Below, piece after piece: positions 42,738 to 50,709 of a DNA stretch of 64,000 nt; positions within the stretch are counted from its first letter, which is position 1, and each line of letters starts with the position of its first letter. The position numbers were made by a program, and so were the translations under genes. The notes beneath the pieces were generated by a model that did no database searches, had not been told where the DNA came from, and saw only the letters and a program-made list of their open reading frames with translations. The stretch comes from Aedoeadaptatus coxii (GTDB lineage: Bacteria > Bacillota > Clostridia > Tissierellales > Peptoniphilaceae). Location: the NCBI RefSeq assembly GCF_001553115.1, contig NZ_KQ960181.1:35911-99910 (forward strand), given 5' to 3'.

Positions 42738-43187
42738 CTATTCTCTCGGCCCGTTTCCCCGGACTTGCTCCACCATATGGCGCCATAAAGACTCCAAATT
42801 GTCCCCTTCCAATTGAATGGGAAGTCGATCCTCTTCCGTCCACTGCCCGACGTACAGAACTTCGTCGACCACTGCCGGAAGATACATTTCGCCATAGTGT
42901 AGGAGGAATAGCACGTGGGCATCGAGAGCGCGGGAAACGGATAGGAGCATCTCCCGATTAAATTCCCTGCCGTTTAATTCTACCTGCACGATGTAAATCG
43001 TATGTACATTTTCCGTAGCCGGGAGGCCGGTGGTGCGTTTTGTCAGTTCACCTTTTAAAACCACGCGGTCCACTTCGGCATTAAACACATCTTTAAGATG
43101 AGCACTTACTTCTTTCGGCCAGTGCTTCATTAAAATAACTTTGGCGATGCGCACTTTCCGTTTTGCTTTTTTCGGTACTTCGAACAT
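42738..43187 (-). CDS. DUF4391-like protein
   Basis: 149 residues. The middle IVQVELNGREFNREMLLSVSR and the HVLFLLHYGEMYLPAVV stretch resemble DUF4391, a small family usually found next to helicases or restriction methyltransferases; here no such partner is adjacent. The basic N-terminus (KKAKRKVRIAKV) and acidic C-terminal half are notable. No catalytic residues recognised. Could also be an unrelated hypothetical protein. It converges with the superoxide reductase gene. Confidence 0.5.
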   Translation of the reverse strand: MFEVPKKAKRKVRIAKVILMKHWPKEVSAHLKDVFNAEVDRVVLKGELTKRTTGLPATENVHTIYIVQVELNGREFNREMLLSVSRALDAHVLFLLHYGEMYLPAVVDEVLYVGQWTEEDRLPIQLEGDNLESLWRHMVEQVRGNGPRE

Positions 43188-43464
43188 CTCGACTCCTTCA
43201 ATTAAAAATAGTCTCGGATTAGTTTCCGTTTCCCTTTAATTATAATGGATTCTAATAGATCGTATCATCAACAGCGGCGTTCTTCTACTATTGTTTTTGA
43301 CAAAATCATCGTCCTGTTTAATTCCTATTCGTCGCGCCAACTTTTTGTCCCTTTTTCCCTTGTTCCCTGCTCATTCTAAAAATTACAAAAATTTTTAAAA
43401 TTATTTTCTGAAAAAATTGATTTTTTGAAAAAAAGGGAACATAATAATCCCTGGAGGTAACAAA
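43188..43464. other. A/T-rich divergent intergenic region
   Basis: 277 bases between the DUF4391-like gene and the flavoprotein gene. The 3' 80 bases are extremely A/T-rich (A and T runs up to 7). A palindromic ATTATAAT near 43238 could be a -10 in either direction. No ORF or known RNA seen; the flavoprotein RBS is TGGAGG at its right end. Confidence 0.4.
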
Positions 43465-44328
43465 ATGCTAGATATTATTATTATTGGTGGAGGTCCTGCC
43501 GGCGTCAGCGCCGCATTGTATGCGAAAGCTCGTGGCAAGAACATTCTCCTACTTGAAAAAGAAGCTATCGGCGGCCTCATCGGCCATGTTTCCAAAGTCA
43601 GCCATTACGCTACGGTGGGAAAAGACGAAACCGGCCCAAGCTTCAAGCAAAAATTAATCGATCAATTAAATAGTTCTGAAATTCCCTACGCCATCGAGGT
43701 GGCCAAAACATTAAAAACTACAGACGACGGTTTTCTCGTGGTGACAGATAAAAACGAGTATACCGCTAAAAAAGTAATTTGCGCCACCGGCGTCAAACTG
43801 AAAGAACTTCCCATCGCCGAAGACCTTACTAAACACTGGGCCTTCGGACACGAAGACAGCGTAAAAGGCAAAACCGTTGTCGTCAACGGCGGCAGCGACG
43901 GCGCCTGCAAAGAAGCTCTCTACATCGCGAAGTTCGCCAAAGAAGTTCACATCGTGCAAATGCAAGACAAGCTCATGTGCATCGATGAATTTAAGCGACA
44001 AATCGAGGCGGCAGACACGATTCACGTCCACACCGCTTGCAGCTTAAAGGATGTGGAAATGAAAGACGGCAAGTGCACGAAAGTCCTTCTCGATAACGGC
44101 GACGTCATCGAAGGCGACGGCGTTGAAATTTATGTTCAAATCGGCCAAGTCGGCAACACCGATTTGGTTGCGTCGTACACCACCGTCGAAGACGGATTCG
44201 TCGTAGACGATATTCAATCGAAAACCGACGGACTGTATTTCGCCGGCGATATTCGTAAAAAAGCGGTTAAACAAGTCGCCACGGCTGTAGCCGACGGTTG
44301 TTTAGCCGGCGTTCTCGCTTGTAAATAG
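43465..44328 (+). CDS. Thioredoxin-reductase-like FAD/NAD(P) oxidoreductase lacking the CxxC
   Basis: 287 residues. FAD-binding IIIGGGPAGVSAALYAKARGK (about 5-25), NAD(P)-binding VVVNGGSDGACKEAL (about 141-155) and the C-terminal GLYFAGDIRKKAVKQVATAVADG flavin block match the thioredoxin reductase fold. Where TrxB carries its CxxC (just before the NAD(P) motif) this protein has FGHEDSVKGK, with no cysteines. It is therefore not a classical thioredoxin reductase; ferredoxin reductase or other thiol-independent roles are alternatives. No thioredoxin gene is adjacent. Confidence 0.85.
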   Translation: MLDIIIIGGGPAGVSAALYAKARGKNILLLEKEAIGGLIGHVSKVSHYATVGKDETGPSFKQKLIDQLNSSEIPYAIEVAKTLKTTDDGFLVVTDKNEYTAKKVICATGVKLKELPIAEDLTKHWAFGHEDSVKGKTVVVNGGSDGACKEALYIAKFAKEVHIVQMQDKLMCIDEFKRQIEAADTIHVHTACSLKDVEMKDGKCTKVLLDNGDVIEGDGVEIYVQIGQVGNTDLVASYTTVEDGFVVDDIQSKTDGLYFAGDIRKKAVKQVATAVADGCLAGVLACK

Positions 44329-44331
44329 ACA

Positions 44332-44367
44332 AAAGCCTGTTTTAACTTTTCGTTAAAGCAGGCTTTT
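44332..44367. terminator. Bidirectional terminator between the flavoprotein and LtaS genes
   Basis: Stem AAAGCCTG-t-TTTAAC with GTTAAAGCAGGCTTT, followed by T on the plus strand and flanked by A/T runs; suits both convergent genes. Confidence 0.8.
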
Positions 44368-44380
44368 TCTATGCTCACAT

Positions 44381-46909
44381 TTACAAGCTGTCGGTATAAA
44401 TGGCGGATACGCCTTGATCTAAAAGTTCCTTCGCCCGTTTTTCGTCGTTGATCGTATGGACAAAGACGGGTTTTTTCGTCTTTAAAAGTTCCTTCCAGCG
44501 TCCCGACTTAAACTTTTTATCGGAAATGGTGACGCCGTAAAGGGGATGGGTGTTCACAAAATCGATGACATCATCCACATTATCTTCCGATTGATAGAGC
44601 GTGTAGATAATGTTGTGGAACCCCAACGCTCTCGCCTGATCGTATTCGTCGCGGCGATAAATTTGGGGAATGAATCGCCCGCGCATACCGGCGAAATTCT
44701 GGGCGATGTAGCTTAAAAACTCTATATTGTCTTTTTTAATATCCGTCACGATGTAGACGTCGGGATGTTCTTCCATCCATAAAACGAGGTGATAGAGATC
44801 CAGCTGTTGCCAGCCGTGTTTTTCTTCCATGGCCATAAACTCTTCGTGGGAAATAGGCTCTTGCCCCTTCCCCTCTCTTTGAGGGAAATAACGTTCGATG
44901 GAGCCGTCCCAGCCGTGAAGGCCGATATAATGTCCGTCGGTGGTTTTCGAAAAGTCGATCTCCATAATCCGCTTGCCGCGGGCGTAGGAATTTTCCACCG
45001 CCGTCATCATATTGGTTACCACATTGGTGTCCAACTCACCGCCGCCATGCATAATGGTTTTTTCCTGGGGAAGATCGTCATTTTTCGATTCGATCAAATC
45101 CATTAGCCGATTATCCCGCATGAGGCGGTATGCGTAATCCAATGTAAGCGTCGCCCGTTGATAAAGTGTCGCCGCTTCTTTTACAGGTCGTTCTTTGCGG
45201 GTTTTGCGATCGATAAGGCGAGAGTGTTCGAAAATATTGTCGCGACTGACTTCAAATAGACGATCTTTCGTAATAAAACTTCCCTTGAGCAAGTGGGTTT
45301 GAGGGAATACGACGTTGTTTTCCGTTTCCTTATCGTCATTTAAAAGGTCGATCCCCATAATAGGCAGCTTGCTTCTGTCCCAGCCCAACAAGTTTAAAAT
45401 CGTGGGATAAAGGTCGACCTGACTGCCGATGTTTTTCCGTTGCACATTTTCTTGGAGTCCGGGAACGGTAATGACGAGGGGAATGTTCATCATTTCGTCG
45501 TAGTCGATTTCTCTGCCGAGCCACTTTGTCATGGAGTTAAACCGTTCGGGGTTTTTGATCGTCATGGCGTGGTGGTCGCCGTAAATGGCCACCACCGTAT
45601 TTTGCAAAATGCCGCGAGCCGCCAGATCTTGGAAAAGGGCCTTTAAACTGTCGTCGGTGTAACGGGCGCAATTGGCGTAGTTGTAGACGAAGTCGTTTTC
45701 GTCGCCGGGCTTCGGCTCAATGGTTTTTAAATTTTCCGGCATGACGAAAGGCGTGTGGGTCGTAAGGGTGACGGCGAGGGCGAAAAAGTTTTTGCCGTCG
45801 GCATTGCTCTTTGCGAGAATAGGCGCCATTTGACGGAACAAACTGCCGTCGGAAAGGCCCATATTAATAACTTCATCCTGCACCAGATTTTCTCCGAGAT
45901 AAATGCCGTTAAAGCCGAGAGCCGGATAGTGTTTGTCCCGATCGTAATAACTGCCGCTGTTTCCGTGAAAAGCCAGGGTATCGTAACCGTGCTTTTCCGC
46001 GACCTGGGGCATGCCGTAAAGTTTCGTGCGATCGAATAAATCGTAGGCTTGCCCTTTTGCCGAAGCGTATACGCCATTCATGGAAACAAATTCCGCATCC
46101 GACGTGTTGCCAAGCCCTAAAAGCTCGAAATAATCGTCAAAGTAAATAGTACCTTTTTGCTTAATCAACTGATTGAGAAAAGGCGTAATTTCCTGTCCGT
46201 TGTACTTTCGATTGACGAAGGTGTTTTGCAAGCTTTCGCATTGAATAAAGAGGACATTCTTTCCCTTGGCAATGCCCGTAAAGCGATTGGTTTTAATATC
46301 GGGATACTGGTAGCGCTCTTTAATTTGTTTGATGACCGCCGGGTCGTAAAGTTTTTCCGTATTAATCTTTTGCACTAATTTGCCGGTCAACACCGTGGAG
46401 TACATTTCCACGCCGAGAGTATGAGCCGACGTAGCGACGGGAACGGCGGTCAAAATGGCCATGGTCGCCACGGAAAGAATGGCGCGATTCTTATTAAAGG
46501 GCAACAGTTTTTGCGCCTTATAAAGTCTCCAAAGTCCCCATGCCATCAGGGCGAGCATAAGGACCATTAAAAAGTTTATATCGTGTAAGATGACGGGAAT
46601 GACGCCCTTCAACTCCCCGGCTTGTCCGCTTCTGGAAAAAATATCGAAGTTTCCGAATTCTTTATAGAAAACCGAAAGAGATACTTTCAAAAGCGTCGTG
46701 AAGATCAATAGAACTGCGCGATACAATTTCTTCGGGAAGAGGAAGTAGAGAGATGCGTCGAAAATCGTCGTCAGAATGGGACTGAGGATTAAGACATAAA
46801 TAGGAAGCGACATAGGCTCCGCCACTTTATAAATAAACGTCGTAAAATAAAATAACAGATTAATGCCCAGCAATAAAAGGAGCTTCGGCATTATTTTCTT
46901 TTTCCACAT
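44381..46909 (-). CDS. LtaS-type sulfatase fused to a glycerophosphodiester phosphodiesterase domain
   Basis: 842 residues. Five N-terminal TM helices (to about 165), then an extracellular LTA-synthase sulfatase domain (about 210-530) with VLFIQCESLQNTFVNRK, the catalytic-Thr region LGLGNTSDAEFVSMNGVYA, FHGNSGSYYDRDKHY and YGDHHAM. A linker leads to a C-terminal GDPD-like TIM-barrel domain (about 605-842) starting MHGGGELDTNVVTNMMTAVENS and RGKRIMEIDFSKTTDGHYIGLHG. LtaS polymerises glycerophosphate from phosphatidylglycerol; GDPD enzymes hydrolyse glycerophosphodiesters. Having both outside in one chain suggests synthesis plus trimming or remodelling. GDPD catalytic completeness is unproven: the first His is in MHGGG rather than the usual AHRG. 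Confidence 0.88.
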   Translation of the reverse strand: MWKKKIMPKLLLLLGINLLFYFTTFIYKVAEPMSLPIYVLILSPILTTIFDASLYFLFPKKLYRAVLLIFTTLLKVSLSVFYKEFGNFDIFSRSGQAGELKGVIPVILHDINFLMVLMLALMAWGLWRLYKAQKLLPFNKNRAILSVATMAILTAVPVATSAHTLGVEMYSTVLTGKLVQKINTEKLYDPAVIKQIKERYQYPDIKTNRFTGIAKGKNVLFIQCESLQNTFVNRKYNGQEITPFLNQLIKQKGTIYFDDYFELLGLGNTSDAEFVSMNGVYASAKGQAYDLFDRTKLYGMPQVAEKHGYDTLAFHGNSGSYYDRDKHYPALGFNGIYLGENLVQDEVINMGLSDGSLFRQMAPILAKSNADGKNFFALAVTLTTHTPFVMPENLKTIEPKPGDENDFVYNYANCARYTDDSLKALFQDLAARGILQNTVVAIYGDHHAMTIKNPERFNSMTKWLGREIDYDEMMNIPLVITVPGLQENVQRKNIGSQVDLYPTILNLLGWDRSKLPIMGIDLLNDDKETENNVVFPQTHLLKGSFITKDRLFEVSRDNIFEHSRLIDRKTRKERPVKEAATLYQRATLTLDYAYRLMRDNRLMDLIESKNDDLPQEKTIMHGGGELDTNVVTNMMTAVENSYARGKRIMEIDFSKTTDGHYIGLHGWDGSIERYFPQREGKGQEPISHEEFMAMEEKHGWQQLDLYHLVLWMEEHPDVYIVTDIKKDNIEFLSYIAQNFAGMRGRFIPQIYRRDEYDQARALGFHNIIYTLYQSEDNVDDVIDFVNTHPLYGVTISDKKFKSGRWKELLKTKKPVFVHTINDEKRAKELLDQGVSAIYTDSL

Positions 46910-47068
46910 AGAGTTTCTCTCCTATCAAAGCGCAAAAATATGTAGATAACGAACATCCCGTAGAATATATGAGGAGCGCTCGCCTGTTTTTAACAATTTC
47001 CTTCCTATTATACACCCCTTGACGAAAAGATTGAAAGTTTTTGATACATTTTATTAGTCTTAAAAAAA

Positions 47069-47096
47069 ATCGAGTAAGTATTCCACCTACTCGATT
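47069..47096 (-). terminator. Orphan terminator at the left edge of the accessory scar
   Basis: 9-bp perfect stem AATCGAGTA/TACTCGATT, 10-base loop, followed leftward by eight T. It points left, but the sequence to its right is a rightward parA fragment, so its gene is missing. It may once have ended the class II aldolase gene now 5.3 kb away (52366). Confidence 0.75.
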
Positions 47097-47103
47097 CGCT
47101 CTA

Positions 47104-47440
47104 CGGTTCGGGCTGGCGCAGGCCGAAAAGAAGGTGCTTCTCATTGACGAGGACCCACAGGGCAGCCTTACCATCAGTCTAGGCAACTCCCAGCCAGATA
47201 AATTACCCTTCACCCTCTCGGACGCCATGGGCCGTATCCAGACAGATCAGCCCCTTTGCCCGGCGAAGGTATCCTGCACCACCCGGAGGGCGTGGACCTG
47301 ATGCCAGCGGATATTCAGTTGTCCGGTATGGTGGTGTCTCTGGTGAACGCCCTTGCCGCCGCGGGCAGGATCATAATCCCCGTCCAGGCCGAGTACTTAG
47401 CCGCCAAGGGGCTGGAACAGCTGCTTCAGTGTGAAACTCA
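47104..47440 (+). pseudogene. ParA-family partition ATPase fragment
   Basis: Begins mid-gene without a start: GLAQAEKKVLLIDEDPQGSL is the ParA region after Walker A, and ISLGNSQPDKLPFTLSDAMG matches ICE-type ParA proteins. The frame shifts near 47262 (one base lost in TTTGCCCGG) and continues GEGILHHPEGVDLMPADIQLS. Then SLVNA runs straight into LAAAGRIIIPVQAEYLAAKGL: the segment holding the Walker B Asp is missing, as if deleted between two copies of the VNA coding sequence. It ends fused to parB. Confidence 0.7.
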
Positions 47441-47835
47441 GATTCAAAAATACATTCGCCTAACTGAGTTAATTCCCGAATTATTGAACATGGGGGACGA
47501 GAAGAAAATCGCCTTTAATCCGGCCTATGAGCTGTCTTTTCTCAAACCAGAGGAACAGCAGGTACTTTTAGTCGCGATAGATTATAAGCAGGCCACCCCC
47601 TTCTCTCTCAGGCCCAGTGCATTAAAAAGTTTAGCCGGGATGGGAAACTCCCCAGCGAATCCAAGCTGTCGTTTATGTCGGAGGAAAAGATAAGCGATCT
47701 GGACAAAGTGACCTTTTCTTCCGATACCTTGCGGAAGTATTTCCCCAAAAGCTATACCCCCAAGCGCATGGAGGAAACCATCATCAAGCTGCTGGAACAA
47801 TGGCTGCGCAAGAGATCCGTGGCTATCCTTGAGCA
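47441..47835 (+). pseudogene. ParB-family fragment, frameshifted
   Basis: Follows the parA fragment in frame. TQIQKYIRLTELIPELLNM and DEKKIAFNPAYELSFLKPEE are the ParB HTH and C-terminal region of Firmicutes ICE ParB proteins. A frameshift occurs around 47620-47680, after which EEKISDLDKVTFSSDTLRKY and SYTPKRMEETIIKLLEQWLR give the ParB C-terminus. The ParB N-terminal nuclease-like domain is absent. Confidence 0.7.
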
Positions 47836-48030
47836 TTGCTTGCCGGTATTTACTATTTTGAGATTCATTGTGATACAGTTAATGAATTGGGCACACGCTG
47901 CACTACCTTTATGGAAATGCAGGAGGAATTGAAAAAATCACTTTCAGCACAGTGGAAGATGACGCAGAAACGTGTGGAAAGGGTGGTAGCTCTTACGCAT
48001 GATTTAAAAATACCAGGGTGCTTTTCAAGA
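47836..48030 (+). pseudogene. Sensor histidine kinase fragment (HAMP-HisKA)
   Basis: About 60 codons: TTFMEMQEELKKSLSAQWKM looks like the end of a HAMP linker and RVERVVALTHDLK is the HisKA phosphoacceptor region (His in THDLK). The catalytic ATPase domain is gone; the frame runs into the end of the opposite-strand tetR gene. No transmembrane part survives. Confidence 0.5.
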
Positions 48031-48582
48031 ATTAGATGCAATTATTTGTAGCATCATTTTAGATATTTCTTTTGGAGACGGACGATTTTCCATTTGCATC
48101 CATTCGGAAAGAAGATTCCAAAGTGCACCGGCACTGACAAGCAGTGCAGCTTTCTTTTCAAAGATGCTGTCGTACAAATTTTGATTTCCACGAACGGTAT
48201 CATGAATCACAGGTAAGGCCTGGTTGAATTCTTCCAGCAGATAATAGAACAGATGATTCCGCTGCAAAAGACGCAAAAAGTCGATCTGTTTCTCCCAAAA
48301 GGTAAAAAACACTTCCACAATCTGCTCCAGTGTATAGTGCCTGTCTTTTTGAAAATAAGTAATGTAGTCCTCACATCTTTCTAAGAAGTATTGCTGTAAT
48401 ACCTGCTCCTTCGAATCAAAGATCCTATAAAAAGTTCTCCTTGATAAAAGCGCATGTTCGGCGATTTCTGTTACGGTAATACGAGCGTAGTCTTTTTGGC
48501 TCATAAGATCCAACAAGGACTGCATCAACCATTGACGGGATTGCTCAGCGATGGGATTCTTTTCCTTTTCTACCAAACTCAT
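48025..48582 (-). CDS. TetR/AcrR family transcriptional regulator
   Basis: 185 residues from the ATG at 48582 (AGGAGG about 6 bases upstream). N-terminal helix-turn-helix: QSLLDLMSQKDYARITVTEI and LLSRRTFYRIFDSKEQVLQQ are the TetR DNA-binding blocks. The C-terminal ligand domain is not specific. Divergent from the HXXEE/hydrolase pair across 129 bp holding a clear palindrome (48638-48659), so it probably represses that pair and perhaps itself. Confidence 0.9.
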   Translation of the reverse strand: MSLVEKEKNPIAEQSRQWLMQSLLDLMSQKDYARITVTEIAEHALLSRRTFYRIFDSKEQVLQQYFLERCEDYITYFQKDRHYTLEQIVEVFFTFWEKQIDFLRLLQRNHLFYYLLEEFNQALPVIHDTVRGNQNLYDSIFEKKAALLVSAGALWNLLSEWMQMENRPSPKEISKMMLQIIASNS

Positions 48583-48634
48583 TTTGTTCCTCCTGTCACA
48601 CTTTTTCGGGATTGTAGCACTTGAACTGCTTCCA

Positions 48635-48659
48635 TTGACAATCATATCTTTTTGATTGT
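48635..48659. promoter_or_regulatory. Palindromic operator overlapping divergent promoters
   Basis: ACAATCA, 8-base spacer, TGATTGT: perfect 7-bp arms (48638-48659). A plus-strand TTGACA (48635-48640) overlaps the left arm, and the minus-strand reading gives TTGTCA. Its position between tetR and the HXXEE gene makes it the likely TetR binding site. Confidence 0.6.
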
Positions 48660-48711
48660 ACTGTAAATCAGAAGGTGACACAAGTGAGACAGATGGAGGA
48701 GGCTCAATTTT

Positions 48712-49233
48712 ATGAATACAATAAATACGATTGTTTGGCTGTTCCCGGTTATTTTTATGCTGCATGACTTCGAGGAGATTATTTTTGTGGAGGCATGGAA
48801 ACGGAAATATAAAAGAAAAATACAAACAACAAAAACGAAGAAGATTCCATTTGCCGATTTGGGAAGCACCCCGTCATTTTCCATTGGTGTATTGATTGAA
48901 TTTTTCATTATTTCAGCTTTATCCCTCTCTTCTTGTATCTTTGATTGGTACTTTTTGTGGCTGGGATTATTTTTTGGATTTACCATTCACCTAATTGTGC
49001 ATTGTATGTTGGCGTTGAAATTTAAAGCCTATGTACCCGGAGTGGTCACCGCAGTCCCGTTCCTTCCGTTTTGCTTTTATATCCTTTGGGTTTCAAATAA
49101 ATTCCTTTCTTTTACCACAGCTCAATTATGGATGAGTTATGTAGTAGGCGCTATTTTGATGCTCTTAATGGTGGCTGTTTTGCATAGATGTATGAAATCG
49201 TTTGAAACTTTTATCAAGAAGTGGGAAGTTTAA
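48712..49233 (+). CDS. HXXEE domain integral membrane protein
   Basis: 173 residues, about five hydrophobic segments. The family signature HDFEE lies near the N-terminus (residues 18-22), at the end of the first hydrophobic stretch. The HXXEE family is of unknown function, with conserved His/Glu pointing to metal binding. GGAGGAGG sits about 9 bases before the ATG. Followed after 38 bp by an alpha/beta hydrolase gene, probably one transcript under the TetR neighbour. Confidence 0.85.
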   Translation: MNTINTIVWLFPVIFMLHDFEEIIFVEAWKRKYKRKIQTTKTKKIPFADLGSTPSFSIGVLIEFFIISALSLSSCIFDWYFLWLGLFFGFTIHLIVHCMLALKFKAYVPGVVTAVPFLPFCFYILWVSNKFLSFTTAQLWMSYVVGAILMLLMVAVLHRCMKSFETFIKKWEV

Positions 49234-49271
49234 TTACCCACAAATAGCAAATTTTTAAGGAGGTCTTTTGC

Positions 49272-50453
49272 ATGGAGTTGGAATTTAAAGAAGGTATGTA
49301 TCACCTAAATCCTGATCCTAATTTTAACTTTCAGCTTAACCGCGTCATTCTTTGGGATGGCGGGGATTTAAACGATGTGATGCAGGCTGCCAAAAAGATT
49401 ACAGACAGCACAAGCTGGAAGCAGGAAATGATTTATCTTGGGGATCATGCACTCTCTCAAAACAGAATCCCTCAGGCAATTGCATATTACCGGATGAGCG
49501 AATTTTTTGATAGAGATCCTGGCAACAAGGAATACTATATAAAAGCCACGGAACTGTTTTATGAGTATTACCATTCTTATTTCGATGAGGGACGTGTCCA
49601 GAAAATTCAAGTTCCATATGAAGATGTTATGCTGCCAATCATGGTTGCAAAAGCTCAAAAACAATGTAAGGACACCATTCTTTTACACGGTGGTAACGAT
49701 TCATGCTTTGAGGAAATGTTTTTGCCGATGTTGTATCTTTCTGAACAAGGGTATGATGTATATCTTTTTGAAGGTCCTGGACAAGGCAACGTTCTTCGTG
49801 TTCAAGGGAAACACTTTACATATGCTTGGGAACGTCCAGTTAAAGCAATATTAGATTTCTTTCACTTGAATGACGTCATTATTATTGGTGTTTCTTTGGG
49901 AGCTATGCTGGCCCTGCGTGCTGCTGCATTTGACAAGAGAATTACAAGGGCTGTATCTTGGTCTGTTATTCCGGACTTTCTTGACGTGGTTCTCGACCAA
50001 ATACCAAAAAAGGTAGCCGGTATCGTTAGGTTTATGTTGAAACATAATCTCAGCATCGTTCTCAGCCCTATTCTTTGCATGGTGAAATTGATAAGGAAGA
50101 ATGACGCATTATTTCAATGGGGTGTCAATCATGGAATGTACGCCTATGGAGCTGACAGCATTTATGATTATCTGAAGAAAGTGAGTAAATATCAGATTAT
50201 GGATGTGGCCTCCATGATTAAACAAGATGTATTGATTCTTGGTGCCAACAAAGACCACTTAGTTGATTACCGAATGATTGGTAAAGAAATCAACGCACTT
50301 ACCAATGCGAACTCTATCACATTTCGCCTTTTTACTGAAAAAGAAAATGCGGGAAATCATTGCAATTTAGGAAATGCCAAACTGGCTTTAGATGTGATAC
50401 TGCAATGGTTGACATTTTTAAAACAGCGTGATTTAGAAGTTAGAAAGAATTGA
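49272..50453 (+). CDS. Alpha/beta hydrolase
   Basis: 393 residues, no signal peptide. An N-terminal helical extension (about 1-125) precedes the hydrolase fold: LLHGGNDSCFEEMF (oxyanion region), LFEGPGQGNVL, nucleophile elbow GVSLGAM (Ser about 201), a cap region, then VLILGANKDHLVDY with the acid and NHCNLGNA with the catalytic His. The extension-plus-hydrolase layout resembles COG1073/2,6-dihydropseudooxynicotine-hydrolase-like enzymes. AAGGAGG 8 bases before the ATG. Substrate unknown. Confidence 0.87.
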   Translation: MELEFKEGMYHLNPDPNFNFQLNRVILWDGGDLNDVMQAAKKITDSTSWKQEMIYLGDHALSQNRIPQAIAYYRMSEFFDRDPGNKEYYIKATELFYEYYHSYFDEGRVQKIQVPYEDVMLPIMVAKAQKQCKDTILLHGGNDSCFEEMFLPMLYLSEQGYDVYLFEGPGQGNVLRVQGKHFTYAWERPVKAILDFFHLNDVIIIGVSLGAMLALRAAAFDKRITRAVSWSVIPDFLDVVLDQIPKKVAGIVRFMLKHNLSIVLSPILCMVKLIRKNDALFQWGVNHGMYAYGADSIYDYLKKVSKYQIMDVASMIKQDVLILGANKDHLVDYRMIGKEINALTNANSITFRLFTEKENAGNHCNLGNAKLALDVILQWLTFLKQRDLEVRKN

Positions 50454-50658
50454 ATCCATTTCAAGAATCTCATGTACATCTGTCGTGCAGGGTATAAGGC
50501 CTTTGTGCGTTAACAACTATATTACCGATGCCAATTAGCCTTGCTATTGTTCGAGACTCTTCTAGTATATTACCGTCTTTGATACAATCAAACTTTGCCT
50601 TTGAACTCCTAAACTATTCCTCTAAACCCTGAAACTTTTCATTTCAGGCATAGAAAAA
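50454..50658. other. Non-coding or eroded stretch downstream of the hydrolase
   Basis: About 205 bases without an intact ORF. On the minus strand a 40-codon open stretch (DGNILEESRTIARLIGIGN) exists but matches nothing I recognise; it may be debris of another element gene. Confidence 0.35.
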
Positions 50659-50677
50659 GACGGTATCGCTACCGTCT
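50659..50677 (-). terminator. Terminator after the AraC/GyrI gene
   Basis: 8-bp perfect stem AGACGGTA/TACCGTCT, 3-base loop, followed leftward by TTTTTC, 33 bases after the stop. Confidence 0.75.
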
Positions 50678-50709
50678 AAAATGAGCATATCATTTTATAA
50701 AGCTGTGAT

